Shown here piece by piece: positions 1 to 8,009 of a DNA stretch of 32,212 nt. The notes under the pieces were generated by a model. It had not been told where the DNA came from and did not search any database. It saw only the letters and a program-made list of their open reading frames with translations. Made by a program: the position numbers and the translations under genes. This DNA comes from an uncultured delta proteobacterium (lineage in GTDB: Bacteria > Myxococcota_A > Polyangia > Haliangiales > Haliangiaceae), in the NCBI GenBank assembly GCA_900696455.1, contig CAADGB010000329.1, positions 1 through 32,212 of the forward strand. Reading direction: 5' to 3'. Positions within the stretch are counted from its first letter, which is position 1, and the number at the start of each line of letters is the position of its first letter.

Positions 1-490
1 CCGCCGCCGGGCCGCCGACGTGGGCCTGGATGGCGGAGATGTCGTGGGCGCCGAACGAGCGCTGGATCACGTCGGCGAAGGGTAGCGCGCCGGCCGGGCC
101 CGCGATACCGGCGGCGGCCGCGGCGTGGACGTCGCCGGGCCCCGCGTCGCGACCCTTCGCCGTGGCCGCGCGCTGGACCGCGCCGGGGCCCGTGCCCGCG
201 CCGGGGGCCGTGCCCGCACCCGGCACGCTCTCGGCCAGGAGGCTGTCGACGAAGCTCACCGGCGGGCGGTGCTCGTCGTTCGCGGCCGGCGGCTCCGGGT
301 AGAGGACGTGGTCGCCAGCGGCGGGCGCTGCATGGTCGAGGGCGCCGCCCGCGCCCCCTTCGCGCTCGCGCCGCTGCACGGGCGCGAGGTGCTCGCTCCG
401 CGTGCGCTTGCCGGGCGCGCGCGCCGGGCCGTGCGTGTGCGTGGACGTCCAGGTGTCGTGGCCAGCGTCGGAGGAGCGGTGTCGCCTCAT
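1..490 (-). CDS. DUF4157 (eCIS core domain) protein, N-terminal part only
   Basis: An open frame of 163 codons runs from an ATG at 490 leftward off the window edge without a stop. The first ~130 residues are low-complexity and hydrophilic (an early TSTHTHGP stretch, then Ala/Gly/Pro-rich runs such as [14 protein letters not shown]), as expected for a disordered leader. From about residue 137 the sequence reads [17 protein letters not shown] followed by [11 protein letters not shown]. This matches the opening of the DUF4157 domain (L-P-x2-x-I-Q-x-S-F-G-x-H-D-I-S-x-I-x-A-H), which is widespread in proteins linked to extracellular contractile injection systems. In complete members a HEXXH-like motif follows; it would lie outside the window. 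The start codon has only a weak GGGA-type ribosome site. A perfect inverted repeat lies 25-43 bp upstream of it. Family assignment is from the motif; the cargo or effector role is inferred. Confidence 0.8.
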   Translation of the reverse strand, partial: MRRHRSSDAGHDTWTSTHTHGPARAPGKRTRSEHLAPVQRREREGGAGGALDHAAPAAGDHVLYPEPPAANDEHRPPVSFVDSLLAESVPGAGTAPGAGTGPGAVQRAATAKGRDAGPGDVHAAAAAGIAGPAGALPFADVIQRSFGAHDISAIQAHVGGPAA

Positions 491-787
491 GATGTCCCTG
501 CCTATCGATGCCCGCCCGCGCGTGTTGCGCGGGAATCGTCACTCACCGCCAGGCGACGAGCCGACGGCCGGAACCTCCCGCACGTGCAACCACATGGCCC
601 CGAAACGTCCCTGATCCGACCGCACGGCACCCAGGTGGCCCGCCGGGTGGCCCACGAGCGCACATCCGCGAAATATCATCAGAAACCGTCCACGAGTCCC
701 CACCGCCGGCTGCCGACCTCGCGACTATCTGGCGGAGCAAGATCCTGTCCGCGCCAACGGTCCGGGCGTGGGCGGCAAGATGGGGGC
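491..787. promoter_or_regulatory. Divergent intergenic region between DUF4157 gene and sigma-fusion gene
   Basis: About 300 bp without a convincing gene; overlapping frames here lack recognisable protein features. It must hold the promoters of both flanking genes. The stretch around 668-690 (GCGAAATATCATCAGAAACC) is the least GC-rich part and the likeliest promoter zone. I see no clear -35/-10 pair and no GG-N10-GC sigma-54 pattern. Confidence 0.4.
515..533. repeat. Perfect inverted repeat upstream of DUF4157 gene
   Basis: CCCGCGC, a 5-base loop GTGTT, then GCGCGGG: a perfect 7-bp stem 25 bp upstream of the minus-strand start at 490. It could be an operator, or a hairpin in the 5' leader of the DUF4157 gene. 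Short GC palindromes are common in DNA this rich in GC. Confidence 0.4.
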
Positions 788-3700
788 GTGGAAGGAAGCG
801 CTCAGGAGCTGCTCGCGCACGGGGAGTGGTTGCGGCGGCTGGCGCGCGCGCTGGTGGGAGAGGCGAGCGCGGAGGATGTGGTGCAGGAGACGTACGAGGT
901 GGCGTTGCGGAGGGCGCCGCGTGAGGGCGGTGACGTGCGGCCGTGGCTGGGCTGGGTGGCGAGGAACCTGAGCCGGATGCGGCGGCGGGCGGCGGCGCGA
1001 CGAGCGCGGCGTGAGGAGCAGGTGGAGGCGGCGGTGGCGGCGCCGAGCCCGGAGGAGCTGGTGGCGCGGGCGCGGATGCAGGAGCGGGTGGCGCGGATGG
1101 TGCTGGAGCTGGAGGAGCCGCTGCGGGCGACGGTGATGCTGCGCTACTACGAGGGGCTGAGCGGGGCGGAGATCGCGCGCGCCCAGGGCGTGCCCGAGGG
1201 GACCGTGCGGTGGCGGCTCAAGCGCGCGCTCGACGAGGTGCGGGCGCGGCTCGACGAGGAGCACCGCGGTGATCGCCGGGCGTGGGTGGCGCTGGTGGCG
1301 CCGCTGGCGCCGGCGTTCCCGGCGGCGGGCCGCGGCGCGGGCGCCGCGACGATGACCGGGACCGCGGCGGCGACGACGTCCGCCCCGGTCGCACACACGC
1401 TGATGATGGGAGGTCTGGCCGTGAAGACAGGAACCAAGGTCGCCGCGCTGATCGCGGTGGTGATCGCGCTCGTGGTGGGCACGCGCTACGCCGGGCTGTG
1501 GGGTGGCGGCGCGACGGGGACGGGGACGGGGACGGGGACGACCGATGGCGGCGCCGCGGCGAGCGGACCGGCGGCGCGGCCGCCGGCGGCGGGCACCCAC
1601 GGCGTGGCCCTGGGCGGGCCGGCGGGCGAGCCCCGGGTCCACCGCGACGACGATCCGCGCGGCACGCTGCGGCTCGAGGGCGTCGTGCTCGACGAGGCCG
1701 AGCGCGGCGTCGCCGGAGCGCGGGTGGCGCTCGACGCGTCGCCGCCGGTGGTGGTCGAGACCGAGCGCGACGGCTCGTTCGTGTTCGAGGGGCTGATCGC
1801 CCGCGACTACCGGGTCGAGGCCACCGCTGGCGATCGCTACGCCGGGCCGGCGCGGCTGCGGCTGACGCCCGACGCCGAGCCGGTGACGCTGCGGCTGCGC
1901 GCCGGCGCGGTGGTCGAGGTGGCGGTGACCGCCCACGACGGCGGCGCGCCGATCGAGGGCGCCACCGTGGAGCTGCGCGCGGCGCTGGGCTGGCGCGGCA
2001 CCACCGGCGCCGACGGCGTGGCCACGCTGCGCGGCGTCGGCCCGATCTGGGCGTCGCTGGCGGTGAGCGCCAGCGGTTACGCGCCGGCGGCGGTGTGGAT
2101 GTCCGTCGGCGGTGCGCCCGGGGCGACGGCGCGGGTCGCGATCGCGCTGCACCGCGGGGCCGCGGTGTCGGGGCGCGTGATCGACGAGGCCGGCGCGGCC
2201 GTGGCCGGCGCCCGGGTCACGGCCGCCCCGGCGTCGGAGCCGTTCCCGGTGACCGATCCGCGCCGCGACGGCGTGCTCACGGCCGCCGACGGCACGTTCA
2301 CGTTGCCGGCGGTGGCCGCCGGCAGCTACCGCCTGACCGCCAGCGACGCGCACCACGCCGCGGCCACGTCGCCGCCGATCGTCCTCGACGGCCAGCACCC
2401 GCGCGGCGGCGTCGAGCTGGTGCTGACGGCGGGGGCCAGCGTCCGCGGCGTCGTGGTCGACGGCGGCGGCCGCCCGGTGCCGGCCGCCGACGTGCGGGTG
2501 GTGACCCGCGGCCACGTGCCGTGGCGCGCCCGCCGCCAGGCCTTCACCGACGACGGCGGGCGGTTCGCGATGAGCGGGCTCCCGCGGCGCGGCGTGCAGC
2601 TCGTGGCCTGGCACCCGCAGGGCGCGTCGGCCATCGCCGACGTCGACCTGGCGGCGGCGCGCGAGCGCGAGGTCCGGCTGGTGCTCGACGTCACCGGCGC
2701 GATCGAGGGCGCCGTCGTCGACCGCGCCGGCGAGCCGGTCGGCGACGCGCAGGTGATGGCCGAGCCGGTGTGGAGCGGCGGCACCGCCGACCGCGCGGCG
2801 TGGCACGTCCGCGGCGTGCAGGAGCTGGTCAGCGACGCCGGCGGGCGCTTCCGCTTCGTCGGCTTGCCGCCGGGCGAGTACGACGTGCGCGTGGCCCCGC
2901 CCACGGCGCGCGAGGATGGGATGTGGCAGCGCACCAGCGCGCGCGCCCGCCCCGGCGGTCCGCCGGTGCGCCTGGTGCTGGCGGCCGACGGCGGCGTCAC
3001 CGGCAAGGTCGCGTTCGCCGACGGCCGGGCGCCGGCCGCGTTCACGATCGCCGTCAACGGCGGGCCGGCGACCGCGTTCGCGGGCGACGACGGCGCGTTC
3101 GCGGTGACCACGCCGGCGGGCGCGGTCGCGCTCGAGGTCGCCGGCCCCGGCCTGGTGGCGCGGCGGGTCTCGCTCGAGGTCGCCGACGGCGCGCGGACCG
3201 ACGCCGGCACGATCACCGTCGATCCCGGGCGCTCGGTGAGCGGCCGCGTGCTCGACGAGCGCGGCGCGCCGGTCGAGGGCGCGACCGTCGCCGCCGGCAC
3301 GCTCCTGTCGGGGGGCGGCGCCGAGCTCTACATCCCCACCGAGAGCGTCGGCGCCCGCAGCGCCACCACCGACGCCGACGGCCGCTACCTGCTCGCCGGC
3401 TTCCCGCCGACCCCGCTCACCCTGGTCGCCGGCAAGGACGGCGTCGGCCGCGCCGCCAGCGTCGCCGTGGCCCGCGGCGCCGACAGCGCGGTGGTCGACC
3501 TCGTGCTGCAGGCGACCGGCGGCGTCGACGGCACGGTGACCCGCGGCGGTCAGCCGCTCGCCGACACCGTCGTCATCGCCAACCCCCTGGGCGCGCCGTC
3601 GTCGAACTTCTTCGTCGTCACCGGCCCCGACGGCAGCTTCGCCTTCGACGCGCTCACCGCCGGCGACTACTTCCTCTACCCGATGCTCGGCGGCGGCGGC

Positions 3701-4159
3701 AACCGGCCCAAGGACATGGCGCTGCACACGGTCACGGTGACGGCGGGGCGGCGCGCCCGGATCGCGCTGGACGCCAGCGGCGGCCGCGGCTCGCTGGCGC
3801 TGGCGATCGAGACCGACGCCGGCCAGCCGGTGCCGATGGCGATGGTGGTCGTGGTGCAGGCGGCGGTGGACGCGCCCACGCTCGAGGCGCTGCGCGACGG
3901 CACCTTCCTCACCGGCGAGCTGCGCCGCGCCGGCGTCGTCATGCTCCACATGCGCATGGGCATGGCGGGCAAGGCCGAGGTCACCGAGATGCGCCCCGGC
4001 CGCTACAGCGCGTGCGCCGTGCCCATCGGCGATCCGGCGCAGGCCCGCGACGCCGAGCGCATGCCGATGCGGTGCGTGCCGGTCGCCGTGACCGACGGCG
4101 CGGCGACCGCGACGGTGGTCGTGCCGGCCGCCTGGCTCGCGCCGCCGCCCGCGCCCTGA
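788..4159 (+). CDS. ECF-type sigma-70 factor fused through a membrane helix to carboxypeptidase-regulatory-like repeats
   Basis: 1123 residues from GTG 788; sigma homology begins immediately after it, while the open frame upstream is not protein-like. Residues ~10-75 are sigma region 2 (EDVVQETYEVALRR, RPWLGWVARNLSRMRRR). Residues ~103-158 are region 4 with its helix-turn-helix (LRYYEGLSGAEIARAQGVPE, GTVRWRLKRAL). A linker leads to one hydrophobic helix at ~217-238 (VAALIAVVIALVVGT) and a Gly-Thr tract. About seven or eight beta-sandwich repeats of the carboxypeptidase regulatory-like type follow, starting near residues 290, 458, 550, 636, 734, 814 and 911, with a weaker one near 1000. Each has a G-x-V-x-D...G-x-P-V/I-x-G-A-x-V opening and a DG-x-F/Y...L-x-x-G-x-Y-x-L closing. 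Topology implies a cytoplasmic sigma head and extracytoplasmic repeats, so the protein could sense the envelope directly or be released by proteolysis. That role is inferred. No separate anti-sigma gene lies next to it. Confidence 0.85.
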   Translation: MEGSAQELLAHGEWLRRLARALVGEASAEDVVQETYEVALRRAPREGGDVRPWLGWVARNLSRMRRRAAARRARREEQVEAAVAAPSPEELVARARMQERVARMVLELEEPLRATVMLRYYEGLSGAEIARAQGVPEGTVRWRLKRALDEVRARLDEEHRGDRRAWVALVAPLAPAFPAAGRGAGAATMTGTAAATTSAPVAHTLMMGGLAVKTGTKVAALIAVVIALVVGTRYAGLWGGGATGTGTGTGTTDGGAAASGPAARPPAAGTHGVALGGPAGEPRVHRDDDPRGTLRLEGVVLDEAERGVAGARVALDASPPVVVETERDGSFVFEGLIARDYRVEATAGDRYAGPARLRLTPDAEPVTLRLRAGAVVEVAVTAHDGGAPIEGATVELRAALGWRGTTGADGVATLRGVGPIWASLAVSASGYAPAAVWMSVGGAPGATARVAIALHRGAAVSGRVIDEAGAAVAGARVTAAPASEPFPVTDPRRDGVLTAADGTFTLPAVAAGSYRLTASDAHHAAATSPPIVLDGQHPRGGVELVLTAGASVRGVVVDGGGRPVPAADVRVVTRGHVPWRARRQAFTDDGGRFAMSGLPRRGVQLVAWHPQGASAIADVDLAAAREREVRLVLDVTGAIEGAVVDRAGEPVGDAQVMAEPVWSGGTADRAAWHVRGVQELVSDAGGRFRFVGLPPGEYDVRVAPPTAREDGMWQRTSARARPGGPPVRLVLAADGGVTGKVAFADGRAPAAFTIAVNGGPATAFAGDDGAFAVTTPAGAVALEVAGPGLVARRVSLEVADGARTDAGTITVDPGRSVSGRVLDERGAPVEGATVAAGTLLSGGGAELYIPTESVGARSATTDADGRYLLAGFPPTPLTLVAGKDGVGRAASVAVARGADSAVVDLVLQATGGVDGTVTRGGQPLADTVVIANPLGAPSSNFFVVTGPDGSFAFDALTAGDYFLYPMLGGGGNRPKDMALHTVTVTAGRRARIALDASGGRGSLALAIETDAGQPVPMAMVVVVQAAVDAPTLEALRDGTFLTGELRRAGVVMLHMRMGMAGKAEVTEMRPGRYSACAVPIGDPAQARDAERMPMRCVPVAVTDGAATATVVVPAAWLAPPPAP
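1516..1539 (+). repeat. Hexanucleotide microsatellite (GGGGAC)x4
   Basis: Four perfect GGGGAC units inside the sigma-fusion gene, just after the membrane helix. They encode an alternating Gly-Thr linker. A change in copy number would keep the frame and alter only linker length. Confidence 0.8.
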
Positions 4160-4362
4160 CCGGCGGGTCGAGGTCCGACCTCCGCGCCGACGAGCCCCGC
4201 GATCGGCGGCCCGGCGATGGATCACCACCGACGCGCCGCCCGGTGCGTGGAAGCCTCGACAGGCTACGGCCGTGACCACCCGGGCAAGCTGGCGTAACCT
4301 CGCGGGCCCCAGGTGGTCCGCGCCCGGGAGGTCACGGCGCGCGGCTTGCTATTCTGGCCCTC

Positions 4363-4992
4363 ATGCGCTCGCCCACCGCCCCCGTCGTCGCCGCCGCGCT
4401 CGCCGCGCTGGCGCCGCTCGGCGGCTGCGTCGAGGGGCGGACCCCGGGTGACGAGCTGTTCGGGACCTGGGCCGAGGTCGGCGCCGAGGGCGAGCCGACG
4501 GGGTGGACCTTCCGCGACGACCTGACCTTCGTGCGCACCGGCGCCGAGCCGGCCACGGGCCTCTTCTGGGTCGACGGCCGGCGGCTGACGATCGAGGAGG
4601 CGCCGTCGCCGCAGGGCGCCGACCGGCTCGCCTTCGAGTACGTGGCCACCCGCGATCACTGGCTGGCAAGCGCGCTGTTCGCCGACGGGCCGGTGATCGG
4701 GCGGATCGGGGTCTGGCGCGGGGAGTGGCACGACCTGGTCGAGGACCTCCGGGTGGAGACCACGCTCGAGGTGCGCGCCAGCGGCGCGGTCCACGAGCGC
4801 CGCCACCTGGTCGGGGCCGGGCGCGACGAGGTGTGCGAGGGCGACGGCACCTGGGAGGACGCGCCGACCGGCTCGGGCTTCGTCGTCACCGTCACCCTCA
4901 CCTGCCCGACCCAGAGCGTCACCGCGTCGCGGCGCCTGTGGCGCCTGGGCGACGCCGTCGGCGGCCCGCTGTTCGAGCGGGTCTCGTTCTGA
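4363..4992 (+). CDS. Predicted lipoprotein, function unknown
   Basis: 209 residues. The N-terminus is a lipoprotein signal (MRSPTAPVVAAALAALAPLG ending in a GGC lipobox, Cys at ~24). The mature part is rich in short beta-strand-like segments (TWAEVGAEGEPTGWTFRDDL, GLFWVDGRRLTIEE, TTLEVRASGAVHERRHLV) and has a Cys pair near the C-terminus (VCEGDGTW...LTCPTQ). The pattern fits a small lipocalin-like or META-like barrel, but I do not recognise a family. A TATTCT hexamer about 10 bp before the ATG could be a -10 element, which would give a very short leader. The gene is transcribed toward the PIG-L gene, with only 33 bp between the stops. High coding confidence, unknown function. Confidence 0.7.
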   Translation: MRSPTAPVVAAALAALAPLGGCVEGRTPGDELFGTWAEVGAEGEPTGWTFRDDLTFVRTGAEPATGLFWVDGRRLTIEEAPSPQGADRLAFEYVATRDHWLASALFADGPVIGRIGVWRGEWHDLVEDLRVETTLEVRASGAVHERRHLVGAGRDEVCEGDGTWEDAPTGSGFVVTVTLTCPTQSVTASRRLWRLGDAVGGPLFERVSF

Positions 4993-5025
4993 CCGGGGAT
5001 CGCGCGACGCCGCGGCCCGGTCGCC

Positions 5026-5658
5026 TCAGATCCTCACGCGCAGGACCTCGTAGGCCTCGGCGTAGGCGTGGCCGCTGATGCGGCCCATGGCGCGGGCGAG
5101 GTCGCGGCTGGACTCGAGGTCGAGGTTGGGGAGCTGGGAGGCGTGGGCGCTGATCGCGTCGAGCTTGCGCTCGATCGTCGACGACACGTCGGCGAAGCAC
5201 TGGCCGATCGAGCGCGACTGCGCGTTCATCTCGGGGCTCGACAGGTAGGCCAGGAGGTCGCACGGCGTGCGGCGCAGGGACGACACCGTGGCGCGGTTGA
5301 CCAGGCCGTGGTCCCAGTGCAGGTCGTGGGCGGAGTGGGTGATGACGAGGTCGGGCTTGACCTCGTCGACCAGCGCGTCGAAGCGACGCACCAGCTCGTG
5401 CATGGGGATGTCCTCGACCCGGCACTGCCGCTCCTCGTAGACGATGAAGAGCTGGGCGCCGAGGACGCGGGCGCCGGCGCGGGCCTCGCGGGTGCGCTCC
5501 TCGGCGCGGTTGGGCACGCTCACCACCGCCATCGTGACGTGGGCGCCCTCGTCGACCAGCCGGGCCAGGAGGCCGCCGGCGCCGACCTCGAGGTCGTCGG
5601 GGTGCGCGCCGAACGCGAGCACGCGCCCGCCCTTCTCCTCGTCGAAGATCCGGTTCAT
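5026..5658 (-). CDS. PIG-L family deacetylase (LmbE-like)
   Basis: 210 residues from ATG 5658. PIG-L enzymes are zinc-dependent de-N-acetylases acting on GlcNAc-type substrates. The metal-binding AHPDD motif is near the N-terminus (VLAFGAHPDDLEVGAGG), and the distal histidines are in THSAHDLHWDH. The length fits this family. The ATG overlaps the WbqC stop (ATGA), and a GGAGG ribosome site lies six bases upstream (GGAGGCGCGCC). It is the last gene of a GT2-WbqC-PIG-L operon. Next to a GlcNAc-polymer-type synthase, deacetylation of the polymer or of a sugar precursor is plausible. No signal peptide is visible, so it is probably cytoplasmic, which favours a precursor or lipid-linked substrate. 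Family certain, substrate unknown. Confidence 0.9.
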   Translation of the reverse strand: MNRIFDEEKGGRVLAFGAHPDDLEVGAGGLLARLVDEGAHVTMAVVSVPNRAEERTREARAGARVLGAQLFIVYEERQCRVEDIPMHELVRRFDALVDEVKPDLVITHSAHDLHWDHGLVNRATVSSLRRTPCDLLAYLSSPEMNAQSRSIGQCFADVSSTIERKLDAISAHASQLPNLDLESSRDLARAMGRISGHAYAEAYEVLRVRI

Positions 5659-6416
5659 GGCGCGCCTCCGGCGATCGCGGCGGGGACGGAGACGCCGCGC
5701 AGGATGTCGCGGCCGGCCGGGCCCCGCAGGATGTCGCGGCTGGCCGGGCCGCAGTTGAGCACGAGGTCGAGGAAGGCCAGCCCCGGCACGAAGCCGAGCT
5801 GGGGGTAGCGCTGGGGGTAGCGCGGGTGCTCGAAGCGCTGCCACCTCACGGCGATGCCGGCCCGGCGCAGGGCCTCGACGTCGAGGTACTCGGTCGAGCC
5901 GCCGCGCCCCGACAGGTAGACCCGGGCGCCGACCTTGCGGCAGAGGTCGATGATGCGGTCGGTCTTGTGGCCGACCAGGCCCAGCGACGACGACTGCAGG
6001 ACCGGCCCGGTGATGCCCAGCCAGCGCCGCGCCAGGCCGAGGACGTGGAGGTCGAGCTCGACCAGCCGCTCCCAGCGCCGGGTGTAGACGTCGTGGAGCT
6101 CGTCGGCGTACGCCGCCCAGTGCGGCGCCTTGCCGTAGTGGGTGACGAGGGTGAGCCAGGTGCGGCGCTGCCAGTGCTCGCGGGCGCTGCCGCCGTGGGC
6201 GATGCGCTTGTCGCAGATGCGGTCGGCCTGGGCGCCCTTCTCCAGCGGCACGGTCAACCAGCTCACGCCGTTGTTGAGCTTGACCCGCTGCCGGTTCTGG
6301 AAGTTCTGGGCCTCGTACTGGAGGTCGTCCATGACCACGAACACGTCGGCCTTGCTCAGCTTGTCGAGGTAGCCGAGCCACGGCAGGTAGTGAGGCTGGT
6401 GGGCGGCGACGATCAC
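5655..6416 (-). CDS. WbqC-like protein
   Basis: 253 residues from GTG 6416, which overlaps the glycosyltransferase stop (GTGA). The opening IVAAHQPHYLPWLGYLDKLS is the hallmark of the WbqC family, found in O-antigen and other glycan loci. Members are often annotated as possible aminotransferase-like or sugar-modifying proteins, without firm biochemistry. Other family-typical parts are FVVMDDLQYEAQNFQNRQRV and the glycine-rich YLSGRGGSTEYLD. The ribosome site GGAGGCGCGCC is identical to that of the downstream PIG-L gene. The C-terminus carries a 27-bp tandem duplication (RDILRGPAG repeated), so the last ~25 residues may be dispensable. The operon position supports a role in modifying a sugar for the neighbouring polymer. 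Confidence 0.88.
   Translation of the reverse strand: MIVAAHQPHYLPWLGYLDKLSKADVFVVMDDLQYEAQNFQNRQRVKLNNGVSWLTVPLEKGAQADRICDKRIAHGGSAREHWQRRTWLTLVTHYGKAPHWAAYADELHDVYTRRWERLVELDLHVLGLARRWLGITGPVLQSSSLGLVGHKTDRIIDLCRKVGARVYLSGRGGSTEYLDVEALRRAGIAVRWQRFEHPRYPQRYPQLGFVPGLAFLDLVLNCGPASRDILRGPAGRDILRGVSVPAAIAGGAP
5699..5752 (-). repeat. 27-bp tandem duplication in the WbqC gene
   Basis: GCAGGATGTCGCGG followed by YGGCCGGGCC occurs twice, starting at 5699 and 5726, almost identically and in frame. It encodes a repeated RDILRGPAG-like nonapeptide close to the protein's C-terminus. Confidence 0.8.
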
Positions 6417-7675
6417 GGCGCGCCTCCGGGCAGCCCGGCGGGGGCGGCGGCGACCGGCGCGGGCGCGGCGACCGTCCCCGGCGGGGGCGGCGCACCGGCG
6501 ACGTGGCCGCGGGTCTCCCAGCTCGACGTGTCGAGGGTGAACAGGCCCAGCGGCGTGAGCAGGAGGTAGGCCACCGGCATCAGCACCGCCATGGGCAGGA
6601 AGGCGATGGGGTGGACCCGCAGCCACGGCGGCAGCTTGCGCGTGGTCGGCGCGTGCCAGTAGACGAGGCTGAAGGCCGCGATCACGGCGACGTGGAACAT
6701 CGCCAGCTCGAAGAACTCGCCCTCGAGCAGGTGGTCGATGATCACGAACGGGTAGACCAGGAGCAGCATGAACATCGACAGGTACTGGAGGCAGAGCAGC
6801 GGGTGCAGCTTCCAGGCGTGACCGATGCCGAGGGCGAAGTCGACGACGTTCGAGCGCTTCCAGCGGAGCTGCTGGTTGAAGTAGCCGCGCAGATCGGTGG
6901 GCGCCTTGGTGAAGCACATGGCGTCCATGGTCATGACCGTGCGGTAGCCGTGCTTGACGATCTGGCGAGTCAGGAAGCGGTCCTCGCCGTACTTGATGGG
7001 GACGCCCAGGATGTTGCGATCCTCGAGGATGGGCTCGAGCTGGATCAGCACGTGACGGCGGTACGCGGTCAGGCAACCCGACAGACACATCACGCTCTTG
7101 AGCGAGCGCTCGAGGTTCTTCAGGTGTTCCTGGCCGAAGTAGTACTTGATGGTCTGCAGCTTCGACAGCCAGTTGTCGTTGGGGTTGGAGACGTGGACGC
7201 GGCCGCCGACGGCGGCGATGTCGGGCGCGGTGAAGCGGGCCACCAGCTCGCGCAGCGCGGTCGGGAAGATGATCACGTCGGAGTCGACCGAGACGATGAT
7301 CTCCGAGGTCGACTCGCGCACGGCGTGGTTGATGCCCTTGCGCTTGCCCATGTTGTACGGGTTGCGCAGGACGCGGACGTTGTCGAACTGCTCGGCGGCC
7401 TTGCACGCCCACTGGTAGCTGTCGTCGGTGGAGCAGTCGTCGACGACGGTGATCTGGAGCTTGTCGTGGGGGTAGTCCAGCTTCACCAGGCTGACGATCG
7501 TGTCGTAGATCGACCGGCCCTCGTTGTAGAGCGGGACCACGACGGTCACCGTCGGCTCGTAGCCGCTCACCTTCTCGTCGAACTTCCGGCCGCGGACCAG
7601 CGACAGGTAGAGGCCGAAGACATAGCGGTTGAGGAAGACGATGAAGATGAAGAGGTAGACGGGGAAGTTGGACAC
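6413..7675 (-). CDS. Processive family-2 glycosyltransferase (chitin/hyaluronan-synthase-like), membrane protein
   Basis: 420 residues from GTG 7675, chosen because GAGGGG lies five bases upstream and an N-terminal membrane helix begins at once (SNFPVYLFIFIVFLNRYVFG). The 40 residues before it in the open frame are not protein-like. GT2 motifs appear in order: VVPLYNEG, VVDDCSTDDS, SVDSDV (D-x-D), GEDRFLTRQ and QQLRWKRS (QxxRW). These mark processive synthases such as NodC, PgaC and hyaluronan synthase. Three to four hydrophobic helices follow (for example LSMFMLLLVYPFVIID and IAFLPMAVLMPVAYLLL), forming the translocation pore in known relatives. A Pro/Ala-rich tail ends the protein. It heads an operon with WbqC and PIG-L and is divergent from membrane-fusion and TolC-like genes. 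The polymer is probably a beta-linked hexosamine-containing glycan, by inference. Confidence 0.92.
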   Translation of the reverse strand: MSNFPVYLFIFIVFLNRYVFGLYLSLVRGRKFDEKVSGYEPTVTVVVPLYNEGRSIYDTIVSLVKLDYPHDKLQITVVDDCSTDDSYQWACKAAEQFDNVRVLRNPYNMGKRKGINHAVRESTSEIIVSVDSDVIIFPTALRELVARFTAPDIAAVGGRVHVSNPNDNWLSKLQTIKYYFGQEHLKNLERSLKSVMCLSGCLTAYRRHVLIQLEPILEDRNILGVPIKYGEDRFLTRQIVKHGYRTVMTMDAMCFTKAPTDLRGYFNQQLRWKRSNVVDFALGIGHAWKLHPLLCLQYLSMFMLLLVYPFVIIDHLLEGEFFELAMFHVAVIAAFSLVYWHAPTTRKLPPWLRVHPIAFLPMAVLMPVAYLLLTPLGLFTLDTSSWETRGHVAGAPPPPGTVAAPAPVAAAPAGLPGGAP

Positions 7676-7753
7676 GGGCTCCCCTCGGGGTGGCGGTGGC
7701 GGGATCCGGCGGAACAGCAAGAGCGGTGCCGGGCGCAAGCCCGGTGCGCGCGC

Positions 7754-7775
7754 AGACGGATCGGAGACGGATCGG
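7754..7775. repeat. Tandem 11-bp direct repeat, possible activator site
   Basis: AGACGGATCGG occurs twice back to back (7754-7764 and 7765-7775). It lies about 165-185 bp upstream of the sigma-54-like promoter, a usual distance for enhancer sites of sigma-54 activators, and ~80 bp upstream of the leftward gene. The sequence repeat is seen directly; the binding role is inferred. Confidence 0.45.
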
Positions 7776-7939
7776 CGACTTGCCGTGGCCGTCACCCGGG
7801 AGCACGCGGGCGCCGGGTGGGAGATCGAGGTACCGGGTCATCGATCTGGGGGAAGCGCACACCACGCGACGACGACGTGAGGCCGCTTGCGTCCGGCAGA
7901 TCGCGCGCAGATCGGCGCGCGGCCGCGCGCCGCCCGCCG

Positions 7940-7955
7940 TGGCGAAGCTCTTGCA
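7940..7955 (+). promoter_or_regulatory. Candidate sigma-54 promoter
   Basis: TGGCGAAGCTCTTGCA matches the sigma-54 core TGGC-N7-TTGCW, with exactly ten bases between GG and GC. Transcription would start near 7967, about 43 bp before the ATG of the membrane-fusion gene. A consensus -24/-12 with the right spacing in a short intergenic region is unlikely to be chance, but base composition is GC-biased. Confidence 0.55.
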
Positions 7956-8009
7956 GTGTCGCCGGTTCCCCGCCTCGGCTCTCCGCTCGCTCCCCCACCC
8001 CTCGATCGC

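Larger units (their letters stand above)
7676..8009. promoter_or_regulatory. Divergent intergenic region of the polysaccharide locus
   Basis: 334 bp between the glycosyltransferase and membrane-fusion genes, with no convincing gene. It contains an 11-bp tandem repeat (7754-7775) and a sigma-54 promoter match (7940-7955), listed separately. I could not pick out a promoter for the leftward operon. Confidence 0.5.

Noticed and set aside
402-924. Short plus-strand frames in the first kilobase
   Set aside because: They lie antisense to the DUF4157 gene or in shifted frames of the sigma gene and show no domain.
725-4279. Very long open frames opposite or shifted to the sigma-fusion gene (for example ~1180 codons on the minus strand)
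   Set aside because: They have Arg/His/Gly-rich composition typical of antisense frames in GC-rich DNA and no recognisable domains, while the plus-strand frame encodes clear domains.
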